Below, one piece after another: positions 6,710-15,439 of a stretch of DNA of 64,000 nucleotides. Numbering within the stretch: the stretch's first letter is position 1; each line of letters starts with the position of its first letter. The position numbers and the translations under genes are program-made. The notes under the pieces are model-generated. The model searched no databases and was not told the DNA's origin. It saw nothing but the letters and a program-made list of their open reading frames with translations. This DNA is from Pantoea latae (lineage in GTDB: Bacteria > Pseudomonadota > Gammaproteobacteria > Enterobacterales > Enterobacteriaceae): the NCBI RefSeq assembly GCF_002077695.1, contig NZ_MWUE01000018.1, positions 35,943 through 99,942 of the forward strand. The letters run 5' to 3'.

Positions 6710-9070
6710 TTACAAGCTAAACCGCTCGCCCTTCTCGCCGTTGATCCACAGCTCGCGCTGCTCGCCCGCAGGCAGCAACACCTCAATCTCACGCCACGCC
6801 GGCTGATAGTCGCCGCGCTTCTCCAGCGTCAGCTCGAGACGATCGCTGCTGCTGTGCAGCGTCCAGCGCATCCACAGCGCGTTGCCCTGACGCCAGCCGT
6901 GACTCTCACCGTCATCGTCGAAAAACTCGCCATCGGTGCGCGCCTCGCCCGGCGCGGGCCACAGCTGCAGCTCACGCACGCTGTCGAGCCGCGCGTCGGT
7001 GGTGGTTTCGCAGCGCCCCAGCGGAATGGCGGCGCCAGCGCGCGCCAGCAGCGGCAGCCGATCCAGCGGCGCCTCCAGCGTTACGGTCTGCCCGCCCGCC
7101 AGCCACTGTCCGCTGTGCCAGTCATACCAGCCGTGGGCGTTGCGCGGCAGATAAACCTCGCGCGCGCGGCTGCCCTCTTCCACTACGCTGGCCACCAGCA
7201 GATCGCGCCCCAGCAGAAAGTCGTCGTTTTCCCGGTACGTCTCGCTGTCCTCTTCGTGATCGAGGAAGGTAGGACGCAGCATCGGCTCATCCTGCGCGCT
7301 CGCCTGCCACAGCAGCGTGTAGAGATAGGGCATCAGACGGTAGCGCAAACGGATCGCCTCGCGGATCAGCGGCGTCACCTCTGGATACATCCAGGGCTCG
7401 TTCACGGTGTGATCGTCGTTCCAGGAGTGGATGGTGAAGCGCGGATGCATCACGCCGTTCTGCACCCAGCGCACAAACAGCTCGGCGTCCGGCTTGTCGC
7501 CCGAAAAGCCGCCGACGTCGTGACCGACGTTAAACAGCCCGGACAGGCTCATGCCCAGCCCCATGCGGATGTTGTAGCGCAGCGTCTGCCAGCTGGTGCG
7601 GTTATCGCCGCTCCAGGTCTGCACGTAGCGCTGCATCCCGGCGCAGCCGGAACGGGAGATGAGATAGGGCCGTTTTTCCGGCGCGAAACGCTGCTGCGCC
7701 TCCAGCGAGGCGCGCATCATCAGCAGCGGCATCACCGGACGGATATGCTTAATCGCAATGCTTTGTCCAAAACCGTAGCAGCGCGCTTCGCCGTCCCAGA
7801 CCTCATATTCATTGTTGTCGTTCCAGGTGGCGTCGATGCCCTTCTCCAGCAGCTGGGCGGTGACGTTCTCCTGCCACCAGCGCACCGCCTGCGGATGGGT
7901 AAAATCGAGATGCGAGCCCTCATCGTCCCAGAACACCGACCGCTCCGGGCGATCCTGCTCTGAGTCGCGGATAAACAGCCCCTGCGCCGCCACTTCCTGA
8001 TAGCGCGGATGATCCTGCAGCAGGCAAGGTTTAATGTTCGCCGCCAGCTTCATGCCCGCCGCGTGGAACGCCTCGCTCATGGCGTTGGGATTCGGCACCT
8101 TGTCGTAGTTCCAGTTAAAGACATAGCGCTTGTTGTTGATAGAGGTGTAGCCCGAGGAGAGCTGGAACGAGTCGCAAGGGATCTCATGCTCGCGGCAGAG
8201 GCGAATAAAGCCCTGCAGCTGCTGCTGCGCGTCCGGCGCGTCGGTGTAGTGCATGGTCGAGCCGCTGTAGCCCAGGCTCCACTTCGGCTGAAAAATCGTG
8301 CGCCCGGTGAGGCGCACGAAAGCCTGGGTCACATCCAGCAGCTTTGGCCCCAGCATCAGGTAGTAGTCGAGATCGCCCGCCTCGGCGCGATAGCGGCGGT
8401 ACGGCAGATGGTAGTTGTCCAGCTCGTTGCCGAGATCGAGCCAGCTGCTGCTCAGGTTGTCGTAGAACAGGCCGAAGCTGACACCGTCGCGCTGCGTCAG
8501 GGTAAAGGGAATATGCTTATAGAGCGGATCGGTGCTGGCGGCGTTATAGCCCATCGCGTCGAGGTTACGCATCTCGAAGCGGCGACCGCTGCGGTTGAGA
8601 TCGCCGCTCTTCTCGCCGAGACCGTAGACGCGATCCTCTGGCTGGCGGCGCTGATAGTGCTCCACGCCGTCGCCGTGCGCGTTAAGCAGATAGGCGCCGG
8701 TGTGGCGATCGGCCGCCAGCGGCCGCCACTCTCCCTGATGAAAATGGTCCCAGCTCAGGCAGAGCGGATGGTGCACCGTCACCCGCAGACGATCGGTGCT
8801 GACGCGCAGCTGGTTCGCCTCATGCTCCAGCTGAAACGCCGGCAGCCCGAATCCGTCGAGAGATTCACGATCGCGCCCTTCCCAGGGCACGTCGTCGCCC
8901 GGCGCGATGCTCCAGGTGCGGTTCAGCGCCAGCTCGCCGTCGCGCTTCAGCAGCACGCGCATCAGGCCCGACTCCAGCACATACAGGCGCAGCAGATGGC
9001 GGTTATCCACCTTCAGCTCGACAAAATGATCGGCGTGCTGACTCAGCGTCCAGTTCTTCAGGGTTTTCAT
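6710..9070 (-). CDS. Glycoside hydrolase family 31 alpha-glucosidase
   Basis: A 786-residue retaining alpha-glycosidase of family GH31, probably cytosolic because no signal peptide is seen. The catalytic nucleophile motif WNDNNE falls at residues 416-421 (nucleophile Asp418), and the acid/base motif TWSGDNRTSW places Asp489. An N-terminal beta-sandwich (about 1-245) precedes the barrel (from about FQPKWSLGYSGST), and C-terminal beta domains follow. AAGGA precedes the ATG. The gene follows an MFS transporter by 10 bases as a two-gene operon, divergent from a LacI-type regulator, so it likely hydrolyses an imported alpha-glucoside or related oligosaccharide. The exact substrate cannot be told. 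Confidence 0.9.
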   Translation of the reverse strand: MKTLKNWTLSQHADHFVELKVDNRHLLRLYVLESGLMRVLLKRDGELALNRTWSIAPGDDVPWEGRDRESLDGFGLPAFQLEHEANQLRVSTDRLRVTVHHPLCLSWDHFHQGEWRPLAADRHTGAYLLNAHGDGVEHYQRRQPEDRVYGLGEKSGDLNRSGRRFEMRNLDAMGYNAASTDPLYKHIPFTLTQRDGVSFGLFYDNLSSSWLDLGNELDNYHLPYRRYRAEAGDLDYYLMLGPKLLDVTQAFVRLTGRTIFQPKWSLGYSGSTMHYTDAPDAQQQLQGFIRLCREHEIPCDSFQLSSGYTSINNKRYVFNWNYDKVPNPNAMSEAFHAAGMKLAANIKPCLLQDHPRYQEVAAQGLFIRDSEQDRPERSVFWDDEGSHLDFTHPQAVRWWQENVTAQLLEKGIDATWNDNNEYEVWDGEARCYGFGQSIAIKHIRPVMPLLMMRASLEAQQRFAPEKRPYLISRSGCAGMQRYVQTWSGDNRTSWQTLRYNIRMGLGMSLSGLFNVGHDVGGFSGDKPDAELFVRWVQNGVMHPRFTIHSWNDDHTVNEPWMYPEVTPLIREAIRLRYRLMPYLYTLLWQASAQDEPMLRPTFLDHEEDSETYRENDDFLLGRDLLVASVVEEGSRAREVYLPRNAHGWYDWHSGQWLAGGQTVTLEAPLDRLPLLARAGAAIPLGRCETTTDARLDSVRELQLWPAPGEARTDGEFFDDDGESHGWRQGNALWMRWTLHSSSDRLELTLEKRGDYQPAWREIEVLLPAGEQRELWINGEKGERFSL

Positions 9071-9080
9071 TGCGGTGTCC

Positions 9081-10391
9081 TTATTGTTCAGCGCTGCGCT
9101 GACGGCGTTCGGCGATAAACATCACCAGGAAAATCGCGCCCACCAGGTCGAAAAAGCCCATGGCGACGAACAGCGGGTTGAAACCGATGGTGTCGGCGGT
9201 GACGCCGATAATCAGGGAAAAAATAAAGCTGGCGATCCAGGCGCAGGAGCCGCGCATGCCGTTTACCGTCGCCATCTGGCGGCGATCGAAGCGCTCCACC
9301 ACCAGCGCGCTGAGCATGCAGGAGATCACCTGATGGCCGAAGCCGCCGATCGAGATCAGCGCGATCGCCAGATAAGGATCTTTAACCATGGTCATCAGCG
9401 CCAGTGAGATCATCAGCGCCGCGCCGGTGACCGAACTGGCGACGATAGAGTTGACGCGCGTCAGGCCGAACCACTTGACGTAGATTTTGGTGAGATAGCC
9501 GCTGGCGACGCTGCCGAGATCGGCGGCGAGAAACGGCAGCCAGGCGAACATCACGATCTGCTTGAGATCCATGCCGCGCTCGTTGGCCAGGTAGAGCGGC
9601 ACCCAGAAGCTCAGCACCGCCCAGGCGGGCTCAGCGAGAAAGGCCGGAATGGCGATGCCGTAAAACTTTTTCTCTTTGCCGATGGTTTTCAGCGCCTGGA
9701 AGAACGGCAGCTTTTCGCCCACCGCTTCGTTATCCTGGGTGATCCAGGCGCGCTCCTCATCTGACAGGCGCGCATGTTTTTCCGGCGACTGATAGCCCCA
9801 CCACCAGAGGCCGACCCACAGCAGTCCCAGCCCGCCGGTGAGCAGGAACGCGCCCTGCCAGCCGAACGAGATATGCGCCACGTAGATAATCGGCGGCGCC
9901 AGCATCGCGCCGACCGAGAAGCCGACGCCCGCCCAGCCCGCGGCGACCGGCCGCTCTTTTTTCGGGAACCAGTCGCCGATCGCTTTGGCGTTGGCGGGCG
10001 TCGCCGCCGCTTCCGACGCGCCCATCACAAAGCGCAGCAGCGCCAGATGGAGCCAGCTGCCGGCGCCAGCGTGCAGTAAACAGGTCAGCGACCAGATCAG
10101 CGCGCAGATCAGGAAGCCCATCTTCAGGCCGATAACGTCGATCAGCCAGCCGCACAGCGGCTGAAACAGGGTATAGGCGAGCTGAAAGGCCGCCACCACC
10201 CAGGAGTAATGCTCGGTGCTCATATTCAGGCTGGTTTTCAGCTCCGGCGCCAGAATGCCGAGCGAATTGCGCGTCACGTAGTTCACCGTCACGCCCAGCA
10301 GAAACAGCCCCAGCATCCACCAGCGCAGATGTTTGATGGCGCGCACGGTGCGCGTGGCGACGGCAGGCCTGGTTGTTGATTCAAGGCTCAT
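9081..10391 (-). CDS. MFS transporter, anion:cation symporter (ExuT-like) group
   Basis: A 436-residue twelve-helix inner-membrane carrier. The N-terminal HLRWWMLGLFLLGVTVNYVTR and the region SEAAATPANAKAIGDWFP are typical of the ACS family that includes hexuronate and glucarate/galactarate transporters. AGGAG lies before ATG 10389-10391. It is the first gene of an operon with the GH31 enzyme and is controlled from the 10392-10629 region shared with the LacI-type gene. It probably imports a sugar or sugar acid used with the glycosidase; substrate identity is inference. Confidence 0.88.
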   Translation of the reverse strand: MSLESTTRPAVATRTVRAIKHLRWWMLGLFLLGVTVNYVTRNSLGILAPELKTSLNMSTEHYSWVVAAFQLAYTLFQPLCGWLIDVIGLKMGFLICALIWSLTCLLHAGAGSWLHLALLRFVMGASEAAATPANAKAIGDWFPKKERPVAAGWAGVGFSVGAMLAPPIIYVAHISFGWQGAFLLTGGLGLLWVGLWWWGYQSPEKHARLSDEERAWITQDNEAVGEKLPFFQALKTIGKEKKFYGIAIPAFLAEPAWAVLSFWVPLYLANERGMDLKQIVMFAWLPFLAADLGSVASGYLTKIYVKWFGLTRVNSIVASSVTGAALMISLALMTMVKDPYLAIALISIGGFGHQVISCMLSALVVERFDRRQMATVNGMRGSCAWIASFIFSLIIGVTADTIGFNPLFVAMGFFDLVGAIFLVMFIAERRQRSAEQ

Positions 10392-10514
10392 TTTTCAGCT
10401 CCTGTGCAGGCTTTTAAAGGCCAGGTTAATCCTTCACATCGCCCATCGGCGTACTCCGTGTTTCGTCTCCGCACCCTAAAAAATCGCGAAACCTCGGTAT
10501 AGCCACTTTTTTGC

Positions 10515-10526
10515 AAATTTTTTCAT
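10515..10526. promoter_or_regulatory. Operator-like site 1 for the LacI-type regulator
   Basis: The 12-mer AAATTTTTTCAT at 10515-10526 recurs exactly at 10593-10604, about seven helical turns away. Here it is flanked by TTTGC and GCAAA as an imperfect dyad. It lies between the divergent MFS and regulator genes, where LacI-family operators are expected. Confidence 0.45.
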
Positions 10527-10585
10527 GGCAAACTTTTTGGCGCGTTTAAAACGGGTTACTTGCCTTATCTGACGCGATTCAGCAC

Positions 10586-10607
10586 CTGATGAAAATTTTT
10601 TCATCAG
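10586..10607. promoter_or_regulatory. Palindromic operator-like site 2 for the LacI-type regulator
   Basis: Perfect 10-base arms, CTGATGAAAA (10586-10595) and TTTTCATCAG (10598-10607), around a central TT. It shares the core 12-mer with the site at 10515. It sits 22 bases before the regulator ATG, so it fits autoregulation plus control of the divergent MFS-GH31 operon. Confidence 0.6.
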
Positions 10608-10629
10608 CAGATTTGAAGGGGATCACAAA

Positions 10630-11694
10630 ATGAAACAAAGGCTGAAAATAGGCGAAATCGCGGCGCTGAGCGGCGTGTCGATCAGCACCGTTTCGCGCGT
10701 GCTGGCGGGCAAGGCCAATACTCGCGCCAGCACGCGCGACAAGGTGCTGGCGGTGGCGCAGCAGCAGGGGGTGCTGGATAACCTGCACAGCGGCCGCCTG
10801 CTGTTGAATACCCTGATGGTATTTGCGCCGCCGCGCGCCTTCGATGTGCGCAGCGATATCTTTTACTACAAGGTGATTCAGGGCGTCGCGCAGGCGATCG
10901 CGCCGCACGAGGTGCGTCTGCGCTACTGCGCGCTGGAGGAGAATGAGAGCGACGCGGCGCTGTTTCTGGAGAAGATGCAGCAGACCGACGCCGCGCTGCT
11001 GGTGGGTATCGACGACAGCCATATTCATCAGCTGGCGGCGGAGATGCATAAGCCCTGCGTGCTGGTCAACGCGCTGGATCGCCGCATGCGCCTGCCGTCG
11101 GTGTCGCCGCATCATCAGCTGATTGGCGAAAGCGCCGCACGCTATCTGTTCGAGCAGGGACACCGGCAAATCCTGACGCTGCACTGCCTGCGCCGCTACA
11201 CCATGGAGCAGCGGCTACAGGGGGTGCGCGACGCCTGGCACGCCATGAACCTGCGCTTCGACAGCCGCCAGCATCTGCTGACCCTCACCAGCTTCAGCCG
11301 TCTTGAGGCGGCGGAGAGGCTGAGCGAGTATCTGAAGCACTGTCCGCTTGCGCAGCGACCGACGGCGATTCTGGCGAGCGGCGACTATATCGCCGCCGGC
11401 GCGGTGGAGGCGCTGCAGCGCGCCGGGCTGCACGTGCCGCAGGATGTGTCGGTGATGAGCATGGACGGCTTTAACCTCGCCGCCATCCACGATATTCCGC
11501 TGACTTCGGTGCAGGTGCCGCGCGACGAGCTGGGCGCAGAGGCGGTGCGCATGGTGCAGAGCATGCGCCTGAATGCGCAGGCGCTGCCCGGCACGCTGCT
11601 GCTGCACGGCAAGCTGGTGGTGCGCGAATCGGTGCGGCGCATTCGCGACAACCTCAGCCACGCGCCAGTGCAGCAGCACGGCCTCTACGACTAA
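10630..11694 (+). CDS. LacI family transcriptional regulator
   Basis: A 354-residue regulator. The N-terminal helix-turn-helix IGEIAALSGVSISTVSRVLAG is characteristic of the family, followed by the hinge and a periplasmic-binding-protein-like sensor domain (from about residue 58). The usual C-terminal features ILASGDYIAAGAVEALQRAG and PQDVSVMSMDGF are present. AGGGG precedes the ATG. It is divergent from the MFS-GH31 operon and presumably represses it until a sugar inducer binds. Its stop overlaps the stop of the convergent GGDEF-EAL gene by 4 bases. Confidence 0.92.
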   Translation: MKQRLKIGEIAALSGVSISTVSRVLAGKANTRASTRDKVLAVAQQQGVLDNLHSGRLLLNTLMVFAPPRAFDVRSDIFYYKVIQGVAQAIAPHEVRLRYCALEENESDAALFLEKMQQTDAALLVGIDDSHIHQLAAEMHKPCVLVNALDRRMRLPSVSPHHQLIGESAARYLFEQGHRQILTLHCLRRYTMEQRLQGVRDAWHAMNLRFDSRQHLLTLTSFSRLEAAERLSEYLKHCPLAQRPTAILASGDYIAAGAVEALQRAGLHVPQDVSVMSMDGFNLAAIHDIPLTSVQVPRDELGAEAVRMVQSMRLNAQALPGTLLLHGKLVVRESVRRIRDNLSHAPVQQHGLYD

Positions 11695-14552
11695 GCCGGA
11701 TTATCCAGCGCCTTCAGGCGCAGCTCCGACGGCTGCGGGCGGCCGAAGTAGTAGCCCTGGAACAGCGTACAGCCCTCTTCACGCAGCTTCGCGAACTGTT
11801 CACTGCTCTCGACCCCTTCCGCGGTGATCTGGATATCCAGGCTGCGGCTCATGCCGGTGATGGCGCGGATGATCGCCAGCGCCTCGCGGCTGTCGCCCAT
11901 ATCGTTGATAAAGGACTTATCGATTTTGATCTTGTCGAAGGGGAAGGATCGCAGGTAGCTGAGCGACGAGTAGCCGGTGCCGAAGTCGTCGAGCGCGATC
12001 TGCACGCCGAGTTTCTTCAGGCTCTCCAGGGTGCGGATATTGCCGAGGGAGTCGTCGAGCAGCACTGACTCGGTGATCTCCACCTCCAGCCGGCTCGGAT
12101 CCAGCCCAGAGTCGCGCAGCGCCGCCTCCACCACCGACACCAGCGAGCTGTTTTTAAACTGCAGCGGCGACAGGTTGACCGATACCGACTGTTTACCTTC
12201 CCAGGTGGTCGCTTCGCGGCAGGCTTCATAGAGCGCATAGGCGCCGAGCATATGAATTAGCCCGCTCTCTTCCGCAATGGGAATAAAGTCGTTCGGCATA
12301 ATCAGCCCTTTCACCGGATGGTGCCAGCGCATCAGCGCCTCGTAGCCGATAATCGACTGCACCGCTTCGCCGTCGGTGATCGGCTGATAGTAGAGCCGCA
12401 GCTGACGACCGCTGATCGCCTCGCGCAGATCGTTCTCTATCACGCGGCGGCTGCGCGCCACGTCGTCCATTGCCAGCGTAAAGTGCTCGTAGCGGTTGCG
12501 GCCGTTGCGTTTGGCCTCATAGAGCGCCATATCGGCGCAGCGCAGCAGCTGCTCCGGGGTATTGGTGATGGTGGCGCTCAGGGCGATGCCGACGCTGAGG
12601 CCGACGCTGAGATTGTGCCCTTCGATATTCACCGGCGGACGTATCGCCTCAATCAGCCGCTGGGCGACGATCGCCGCCTCATCCGCATTGCTGATGGCGG
12701 GCAGCACGATAGCGAACTCGTCGCCGCCGATGCGCGCCAGCGTATCGCGATCGCGCAGCGTGCCGCGCAGCCGTTTGGCCACCGCGCGCAGCAGTTCGTC
12801 GCCGATCTGATGGCCGAGCGCGTCGTTCACGTTCTTGAAGTTGTCGAGATCGAGGCAGAGCGTGGCGGTCTGCCGGCCGCTCTGGCTGTCGTTGCGCAGC
12901 GCCTCGCTCAGCCGCTGGCGGAACAGAATACGGTTCGGCAGGCTGGTGAGATTGTCATGATGCGCCATATGGTGAATGCGCGCGTCGGCGGCGCGCTGGT
13001 CGGTGACATCCTCGACGATCAGCATAATGTAGTTCTGGCGCGCGTCCTGCCCGGCGATGGTGGTGGCGCGGGTATGCAGGATGCGTTCGCCGCTGGCGGT
13101 AAGCAGCAGCTGCTCGCGCTGGTGGATGCCCTCGCTGCGCAGCGCGATATCCGCCAGGCTGTTGAAATAGTCGCTGAGTTCAGCCGACATACACTCGTGC
13201 GGCCGCTTGTTGACCAGCAGCGCCTTCGCCACGCCGAACAGTTTCTCTGACCGATCGTTGACCAGCAGGATTTCGCGCGTGATGGCGTCTTCTACCAACA
13301 CGCAGGAGGGAATATTGGCGATGATGTTGTCGAGAAATTTCGACAGCGCCGACATTTTCGCGCTCTGCGCTTCGGCCAGATCTTTGGCGCGCAGCAGCTT
13401 CTGCTCCTGCTCGCGGCGCTCGGTCACGTCGCGGGTGATCTTGGCGAAGCCGATCAGGCGTCCTTCATCGTTATGAATGGCGTCGATCACCACATGTGCC
13501 CAGAAGGCGCTGCCGTCTTTGCGGTAGCGCCAGCCTTCATCTTCAAAGCGGCCGCTGGCCAGCGCAATCGCCAGGTTAGCGTCCGGGGTGCGCTGTAGCC
13601 GCTCCTGCGAGCCGTAAAACACCGAGAAGTGCTCACCGACGATCTCCTCGGCGAGGTAGCCCTTGGCGCGCTGCGCGCCGGCGTTCCAGTTCACCACGCA
13701 GCCGTTGATATCCAGCATATAGATAGCATAATCGGTCACGCCCTCTACCAGCAGGCGAAAGCGCTGCTCGTGCTCGCGCTGCGCGCGCAGCAGCGCCTGC
13801 TGCTCGGTGCAGTCGCGGGTGATTTTGGCGTAGCCAATTAGCTTGCCGCCGTCGTCGCGGATCGCATCGATGATCACGTGCGCCCAGAAGGCGCTGCCGT
13901 CTTTGCGATAGCGCCAGCCCTCATCTTCAAAGCGGCCGGTGCGAAACGCAGTTTGCAGGTTTTTTTCCGGAATATGCGCCTGGCGATCCTGCGCGCTGTA
14001 GAAGCGGGAGAAGTGCTGGCCGACGATCTCTTCCGCCACGTAGCCTTTGGCGCGCTGCGCGCCGGCGTTCCAGTTCACCACCAGCCCGTCGTGATCCAGC
14101 ATATAGATGGCGTAGTCGGTGACGCCCTCTACCAGCAGGCGGAAGCGCGCTTCCTGCTCGCGCTCTTTGCGCTGCTGCTCCTGCTGCTCCGTGCAGTCGC
14201 GGGTGATCTTGGCAAAGCCGATCAGTTCGCCGCTGTCGCCGCGGATGGCGTCAATCACCACATGCGCCCAGAAGGCGCTGCCGTCTTTGCGGTAGCGCCA
14301 GCCTTCGGTTTCGAAGCTGCCGGTGCGCGCGGCGATCTCCAGACCGCGCTGCGGCACGCCGTTCAGCCGATCCTGCTCGCTATAGAACAGCGAGAAATGT
14401 TTACCGACAATTTCATCTGGCGTATAGCCTTTTGCCCGCTGCGCCCCGGCGTTCCAGTTAGCGACGGTGCCGTCTGGCTTCAGCATATAGATGGCGTAGT
14501 CGATCACGCTCTGTACCAGTAACCGATACATAACATCAGCATTTTTATCCAT
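11691..14552 (-). CDS. Multi-PAS GGDEF-EAL cyclic-di-GMP enzyme
   Basis: A 953-residue soluble protein. It has three near-identical PAS/PAC units (about residues 12-128, 140-256 and 268-384), each with WNAGAQRAKGY and GWRYRKDGSAFWAH, and a divergent fourth PAS (about 401-520). A GGDEF domain follows with intact GGDEF at 609-613 and an inhibitory-site-like RDRD at 600-603, then an EAL domain with EAL at 738-740 and DDFGTGYSS at 855-863. Both catalytic motifs look intact, so it could make or degrade cyclic-di-GMP under PAS-sensed signals. No membrane segment is visible. The ribosome-binding site is weak (AGG 9 bases upstream), so the start is a little uncertain. It is convergent with the LacI-type gene. 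Confidence 0.92.
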   Translation of the reverse strand: MDKNADVMYRLLVQSVIDYAIYMLKPDGTVANWNAGAQRAKGYTPDEIVGKHFSLFYSEQDRLNGVPQRGLEIAARTGSFETEGWRYRKDGSAFWAHVVIDAIRGDSGELIGFAKITRDCTEQQEQQRKEREQEARFRLLVEGVTDYAIYMLDHDGLVVNWNAGAQRAKGYVAEEIVGQHFSRFYSAQDRQAHIPEKNLQTAFRTGRFEDEGWRYRKDGSAFWAHVIIDAIRDDGGKLIGYAKITRDCTEQQALLRAQREHEQRFRLLVEGVTDYAIYMLDINGCVVNWNAGAQRAKGYLAEEIVGEHFSVFYGSQERLQRTPDANLAIALASGRFEDEGWRYRKDGSAFWAHVVIDAIHNDEGRLIGFAKITRDVTERREQEQKLLRAKDLAEAQSAKMSALSKFLDNIIANIPSCVLVEDAITREILLVNDRSEKLFGVAKALLVNKRPHECMSAELSDYFNSLADIALRSEGIHQREQLLLTASGERILHTRATTIAGQDARQNYIMLIVEDVTDQRAADARIHHMAHHDNLTSLPNRILFRQRLSEALRNDSQSGRQTATLCLDLDNFKNVNDALGHQIGDELLRAVAKRLRGTLRDRDTLARIGGDEFAIVLPAISNADEAAIVAQRLIEAIRPPVNIEGHNLSVGLSVGIALSATITNTPEQLLRCADMALYEAKRNGRNRYEHFTLAMDDVARSRRVIENDLREAISGRQLRLYYQPITDGEAVQSIIGYEALMRWHHPVKGLIMPNDFIPIAEESGLIHMLGAYALYEACREATTWEGKQSVSVNLSPLQFKNSSLVSVVEAALRDSGLDPSRLEVEITESVLLDDSLGNIRTLESLKKLGVQIALDDFGTGYSSLSYLRSFPFDKIKIDKSFINDMGDSREALAIIRAITGMSRSLDIQITAEGVESSEQFAKLREEGCTLFQGYYFGRPQPSELRLKALDNPA
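13380..14531 (-). repeat. Three tandem 384-base PAS-coding units
   Basis: Within the gene above, the landmarks DYAIYML (residues 18, 146, 274) and WNAGAQRAKGY (33, 161, 289) recur with an exact 128-residue, 384-base period. The units differ by scattered substitutions, so they are diverged tandem duplications rather than an assembly artefact. Confidence 0.85.
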
Positions 14553-14765
14553 TTTTATTAGCCTGTTGCTGCGCTGCTTAAAGTGGCCCCAAAAAAATTA
14601 AGAAATGTCTTAATACCGCTTCGACTACATCTGAAATGCCCTGTTTTGACAAGCATAAATGCGCTGAAAACGAAAGTTAGTAGGTAGGTTATCGGCAGTG
14701 GCGAGAAAATGTTCAGTTGTAAAGATGACAAATAAAACGCGTTGTTTTAGCAGAGAAATAGTGAA

Positions 14766-14796
14766 AGCCGCCCGCGATTGCGCTTAGCGGGCGGCT
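14766..14796 (-). terminator. Hairpin after nudI (leftward)
   Basis: Perfect 10-base stem AGCCGCCCGC (14766-14775) with GCGGGCGGCT (14787-14796) and an 11-base loop. Read leftward it follows the nudI stop by about 40 bases and is trailed by a poor U-tract (TTTCACTATTT). It also bounds the promoter side of the multi-PAS gene. Confidence 0.6.
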
Positions 14797-14834
14797 GATT
14801 TGATATAAGCAGGGAAGTTCTGAGCTTCAGGCGC

Positions 14835-15269
14835 TTATATCAGCCCTTTCTGACGGAAAGTGAGCCGGGTGGCCTCGTTCAGGTCCATCGTTTTAAGCGC
14901 CGCAGGAGCAACCCAGGCCGTTTCCTGAAACTCTTCGTTGAACGTGATCGCTCTGTTGGCAGTAACGCAGTCGTATATCAGATAGATCATATAAATTTCT
15001 TCTTGTGAGCCATCTGCGTAAGTTTTCATTCGCTTATCATCGCGGAATGTCCAGGGTTGAATATGGGCGATCTCAAGAGCGTCGCCTAATTCTTCTCTGA
15101 TTTCACGCCGCAACGCGTTTTCGATTGTTTCGTCAGGTTCCACACCCCCGCCTGGTAACGCCCATTGCCCCGGAAAAACGCCGCGATCTTTGGCCATTCT
15201 GCATAGCAAGTATTCGCCTTCATTTTGTATGACGGGACAAACGATTATTCTCTGACGCATTTTTTTCAT
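14835..15269 (-). CDS. nudI: Nucleoside triphosphatase NudI (Nudix hydrolase)
   Basis: A cytosolic Nudix enzyme that hydrolyses pyrimidine deoxynucleoside triphosphates in E. coli. The Nudix box is complete in [18 protein letters not shown] followed by REELG. It aligns with E. coli NudI end to end, including [30 protein letters not shown] and the terminal QKGLI. I place the start at ATG 15267-15269 (144 residues), which has AGGGAA upstream. The E. coli-like start MRQRIIV would be at 15260 (141 residues). The gene is less GC-rich than its neighbours and lies between cyclic-di-GMP and lipid genes. Confidence 0.92.
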   Translation of the reverse strand: MKKMRQRIIVCPVIQNEGEYLLCRMAKDRGVFPGQWALPGGGVEPDETIENALRREIREELGDALEIAHIQPWTFRDDKRMKTYADGSQEEIYMIYLIYDCVTANRAITFNEEFQETAWVAPAALKTMDLNEATRLTFRQKGLI

Positions 15270-15439
15270 AGCGATATTTTCCCTGAGCAATCAGTAGCCC
15301 TGATTAGGGCTAAATCTGAAACCTCTGTTTATCTGTAAGCCTGTTGCGAGCGAACTAAAATTTAACCCTGCTAAAAAAAGGGTTATACGTCAAAATACGC
15401 CCTGCGTAGATAAAGTTAAAGGGTAAATATACCGCCGCC

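Noticed and set aside
6476..7963. 495-codon plus-strand frame after ftnA
   Set aside because: Mostly antisense to the GH31 gene, with arginine/alanine/glutamine-rich sequence; the left part runs through the hairpin-rich spacer.
11691..14552. Triplicated PAS region as an assembly artefact
   Set aside because: The three units differ by many scattered substitutions, which a mis-assembly would not produce.
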